Assembly: GCF_905207245.1 (NCBI RefSeq)
Contig: NZ_CAJLKP010000132.1
Span: forward strand, 1-9,003
Length of the DNA: 9,003 bases
Direction: 5' to 3'
Source: an uncultured Bacteroides sp.
GTDB lineage: Bacteria > Bacteroidota > Bacteroidia > Bacteroidales > Bacteroidaceae
The position numbers and the translations under genes are program-made. Every line of letters begins with the position of its first letter. The first letter of the stretch is position 1. Below, one piece after another: positions 7,727 through 9,003 of the stretch. Under the pieces are notes generated by a model. The model saw only the letters and a list, made by a program, of their open reading frames with translations, did no database searches and was not told the DNA's origin.

Positions 7727-7734
7727 CAAAGGTA
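7727..7734 (-). promoter_or_regulatory. Candidate -7 element for the five-gene operon
   Basis: The minus strand reads TACCTTTG here, an exact match to the Bacteroides -7 consensus TAnnTTTG. It would give a leader of roughly 125 nt before the NurA-like gene. The upstream TTTG at 7750-7747 is only 12 nt away, shorter than the usual 19-21 nt, and no better -33 element is visible, so the promoter is a candidate only. Confidence 0.35.
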
Positions 7735-7855
7735 AGAACTTTATTGCAAAAAAGGGAACACTCGGACGTAAATATTTTGAGATTCCGACAATTATAGTAT
7801 GAACAAGAGAAAAGCAAACTTGTTTCGAACCCACGCATCTGTACTACCCGATTGT

Positions 7856-7882
7856 GTGACAATCGTGACAATCGTGACAAAT
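7856..7882 (+). repeat. Three tandem 9-bp iteron-like repeats
   Basis: GTGACAATC occurs at 7856-7864 and 7865-7873, followed by the variant GTGACAAAT at 7874-7882. The last two units form most of the left arm of the larger inverted repeat. On the minus strand the right arm shows the same organisation (GTGACAATC, then GTGACAGAT). Such phased short repeats are typical binding sites for a DNA-binding regulator or an initiator protein. Confidence 0.8.
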
Positions 7883-7990
7883 GACAATTAGTGCGCCCCC
7901 CTGAAGCTTATAGTTATATTATATATAAATATATAATATAAAGACTGAAAAGGGTTCTCTTTCCTATTTGTCATCTGTCACGATTGTCAC
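7865..7990. repeat. 22-bp inverted repeat flanking an AT-only palindrome
   Basis: The arms 7865-7886 and 7969-7990 are inverted copies with one mismatch in 22 bp. Inside, 7915-7926 and 7929-7940 form a perfect 12-bp inverted repeat made only of A and T, with a 2-nt spacer. Both repeats are centred at exactly 7927.5. The stretches between the arms are not symmetric. The arrangement is compatible with a two-sided operator of a divergent promoter region, a replication-initiation site or a recombination site; the sequence alone does not decide. Confidence 0.85.
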
Positions 7991-8019
7991 GTAACGGGGA
8001 TGAAAAAAGAAGTGATAGA

Positions 8020-8043
8020 GTGGTAAGGTGATAAGGTGGTAAA
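8020..8043 (+). repeat. Three tandem 8-bp repeats
   Basis: GTGGTAAG, GTGATAAG and GTGGTAAA follow each other without gaps at 8020-8027, 8028-8035 and 8036-8043, with a related GTGATAG just before at 8012-8018. The consensus is GTGRTAAR. They lie 30 bp beyond the inverted repeat and add to the iteron-like character of the region. No function can be assigned. Confidence 0.65.
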
Positions 8044-8144
8044 ATAACGGTTAAAGTATGCTTTCCTATCTGCAAAACTATTTTTTCTGCCTCGTGGAAG
8101 ATAGTTATTCGTTTTTTTGCAGAAAGGAGCAAATGATAAACGAT

Positions 8145-8190
8145 ACTATCTTAATTCTCCTCCTCCTGGGAGGAGGGGAATTGAGATAGT
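8145..8190 (+). repeat. Long near-perfect hairpin upstream of the HU gene
   Basis: Arms of 22 nt (8145-8166 and 8169-8190) are complementary except at two positions, both of which would be G-U pairs in RNA from the plus strand. The inner part is a CCTCC/GGAGG run and the outer part is ACTATCT/AGATAGT. No T-tract follows, so it is not a standard intrinsic terminator. It resembles the palindromic intergenic repeats seen in Bacteroidales genomes, but that resemblance is from memory. Confidence 0.7.
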
Positions 8191-8262
8191 CCGTTTGATT
8201 CATAACCGCTCAAAAGAGGACAACCTCATTAACAGATTTTCACGTCTTAGCCCACCCACGTT

Positions 8263-8294
8263 TTTGGCAAACAGGGGCAGGCGGCGTATCTTTG
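8263..8294 (+). promoter_or_regulatory. Bacteroides-type promoter of the HU gene
   Basis: TTTG at 8263-8266 and TATCTTTG at 8287-8294 are separated by 20 nt. This matches the Bacteroides primary sigma factor consensus (TTTG, 19-21 nt, TAnnTTTG). Transcription would start a few bases after 8294, giving a leader of about 100 nt that is A-rich and poor in structure before the ATG at 8405. No strong Shine-Dalgarno sequence is present, as expected for this order. Confidence 0.85.
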
Positions 8295-8404
8295 CATTGT
8301 TCTTCGGAAACGACAATGACATCTTCTGAAAACAACAACGTTCTTAAAAAAACGATAAAAAGAAAGAAACTTATTTTATCCTAATTTTTAAACACTAAAA
8401 AAAC

Positions 8405-8887
8405 ATGGCAACAACTATCGGAACTTTAAAGTATCGCCTCGCTCAGGTGAAGAACCCGCAGAAGCCCTCCGAGGCACAAAAGTGGTACGCACGCGCCGTA
8501 CAGGACCGTACGGTGGCATTCGAAGACTTCGTCACCCACATGGCCGAGCACAACTCGCCCTACTCGCGAGGCGTCATCCACGGCGTACTCATCGACATGC
8601 TCGCCTGCCTGCAGGAATTGGTGCTGGACGGAAAGTCGGTACGCCTGGGCGAACTGGGTCTGTTCTCCCTGGGCATTTCGGGACGGGGCACGGAGAAACG
8701 CGAGGACTGGAACACCGCACTCGTGGACAGCGTTCACCTGAATGTACGCAATACCAAAACGTGGAGCAATCAGGAATTGCGCAAGAAGTGCCGCCTATCG
8801 GAACTGGCAGGATACGAGGCTACTAAATCGGGCGGAGGAAGCTCAAGCGGCGGAGATGACGGCATAGAAGAAAATCCTTTGGGATAA
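8405..8887 (+). CDS. HU-related histone-like DNA-binding protein
   Basis: This 160-aa protein belongs to the HU-related family of Bacteroidales, which is longer than classical HU (about 90 aa). Features visible are an N-terminal extension (1-33), the helical dimerisation part (DRTVAFEDFVTHMAEHN, 34-50; SRGVIHGVLIDMLACLQELV, 54-73), and the HU signature strand turn (DGKSVRLGELGLFSLGISG, 75-93). The DNA-binding arm region is divergent (94-130). A Gly/Ser-rich, acidic, probably disordered tail follows (142-160). It binds DNA and probably bends it, in the nucleoid or at specific loci. Its own near-consensus promoter and its plus-strand orientation separate it from the five-gene operon. Base composition appears more GC-rich than in the operon, suggesting a different history. 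In Bacteroides, HU genes of this type often sit in accessory loci near VirE-like or amidase genes; whether that holds here lies beyond the window. The family call is strong. Confidence 0.93.
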   Translation: MATTIGTLKYRLAQVKNPQKPSEAQKWYARAVQDRTVAFEDFVTHMAEHNSPYSRGVIHGVLIDMLACLQELVLDGKSVRLGELGLFSLGISGRGTEKREDWNTALVDSVHLNVRNTKTWSNQELRKKCRLSELAGYEATKSGGGSSSGGDDGIEENPLG

Positions 8888-8907
8888 AAACTGTGCAGAA
8901 AGGAATC

Positions 8908-8992
8908 AGTTACGAGCTACGGGCTACAAGCTACAAGTAGCTGCGCTATATTCCGAAAGGCACTTGTAGCTTGTAGCCCGTAGCTCGTAACT
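8908..8992. repeat. Perfect 31-bp inverted repeat after the HU gene
   Basis: The arms 8908-8938 and 8962-8992 are exact reverse complements over 31 nt, with a 23-nt loop. Each arm contains three tandem heptamers ending in GCTAC (GAGCTAC, GGGCTAC, AAGCTAC). The transcript would form a very stable hairpin 20 nt past the HU stop, able to end or protect the mRNA. The bases after the stem (AATTCAAATCC) contain no T-tract, so it is not a textbook intrinsic terminator. It may be a dispersed palindromic repeat of the genome. Confidence 0.9.
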
Positions 8993-9003
8993 AATTCAAA
9001 TCC

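Larger units (their letters stand above)
7595..8404. other. 810-bp structured intergenic region between operon and HU gene
   Basis: No credible gene lies here. The short open frames on either strand have no recognisable product and run across repeats and promoter elements. The stretch holds a possible leader hairpin and -7 element for the minus-strand operon (7652-7734), GTGACAATC repeats and concentric inverted repeats around an AT-only core (7856-7990), an 8-bp triplicate repeat (8020-8043), an imperfect inverted repeat (about 8060-8130), a long hairpin (8145-8190) and the HU promoter (8263-8294) with its roughly 100-nt A-rich leader. The two flanking transcription units diverge from it. 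Confidence 0.7.

Noticed and set aside
7822..7834. tRNA T-loop-like sequence on the minus strand (GTGGGTTCGAAAC)
   Set aside because: The loop matches, but the flanking bases do not form a 5-bp T-stem and no anticodon arm or acceptor stem is found nearby. It could at most be a remnant or chance match.
7641..7880. Open frame of 79 codons on the minus strand upstream of the NurA-like gene
   Set aside because: It spans the GTGAC repeats, the candidate promoter and the leader hairpin, starts within repeat sequence, and its product resembles no protein.
8117..8329. Open frame of 70 codons on the plus strand
   Set aside because: It crosses the long hairpin and the entire HU promoter, with no plausible product.
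8426..8737. Open frame of 103 codons on the minus strand inside the HU gene
   Set aside because: It is an antisense shadow of the GC-rich HU coding sequence; the plus-strand frame has the clear HU signature and its own promoter.

Overview
The window looks like chromosomal or island DNA from a member of the Bacteroidales, probably Bacteroides or a close relative. Three things support this. The gene at 8405-8887 encodes the HU-related histone-like protein typical of that order. Its promoter is a near-perfect Bacteroides-type promoter (TTTG, 20 nt, TATCTTTG). Recognisable Shine-Dalgarno sequences are scarce. The species cannot be read from the sequence.

Layout. Bases 1-124 hold no gene, only two exact 18-nt direct repeats. 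Bases 125-7594 are one tightly packed minus-strand operon of five genes, read from right to left: a NurA-like nuclease (7594-6422), a HerA-like hexameric ATPase (6416-4746), a GHKL/Hsp90-like ATPase (4742-3096), a radical SAM enzyme (3099-1177) and an unrecognised protein (1177-125). Every junction is a gap of 5 nt or less or an overlap of 4 nt or less (ATGA, TAATG), so the five are probably co-transcribed and translationally coupled. Bases 7595-8404 are a long non-coding region rich in structure. It has a candidate leader and promoter for the operon, a set of 9-bp direct repeats, two inverted repeats sharing one centre of symmetry over an AT-only core, an 8-bp triplicate repeat and a long hairpin, followed by the HU promoter. 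The HU-family gene runs on the plus strand and is followed by a perfect 31-bp inverted repeat at the right edge.

How the genes may work together. NurA and HerA form a known DNA end-resection machine in archaea, where HerA is a ring translocase and NurA the nuclease docked on it. Here that pair is joined by a GHKL ATPase, a molecular switch of the MutL/MORC/Hsp90 type, and by a radical SAM enzyme with an intact CxxxCxxC cluster motif. A nuclease, a translocase, a conformational ATPase and a radical-chemistry enzyme in one compact cassette, in a repeat-rich accessory setting, suggest a genome-defence or DNA-modification/processing system. I do not recall a named system with exactly this composition. 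That function is inference from content and context. The NurA, HerA, GHKL and radical SAM family assignments rest on motifs visible in the translations.
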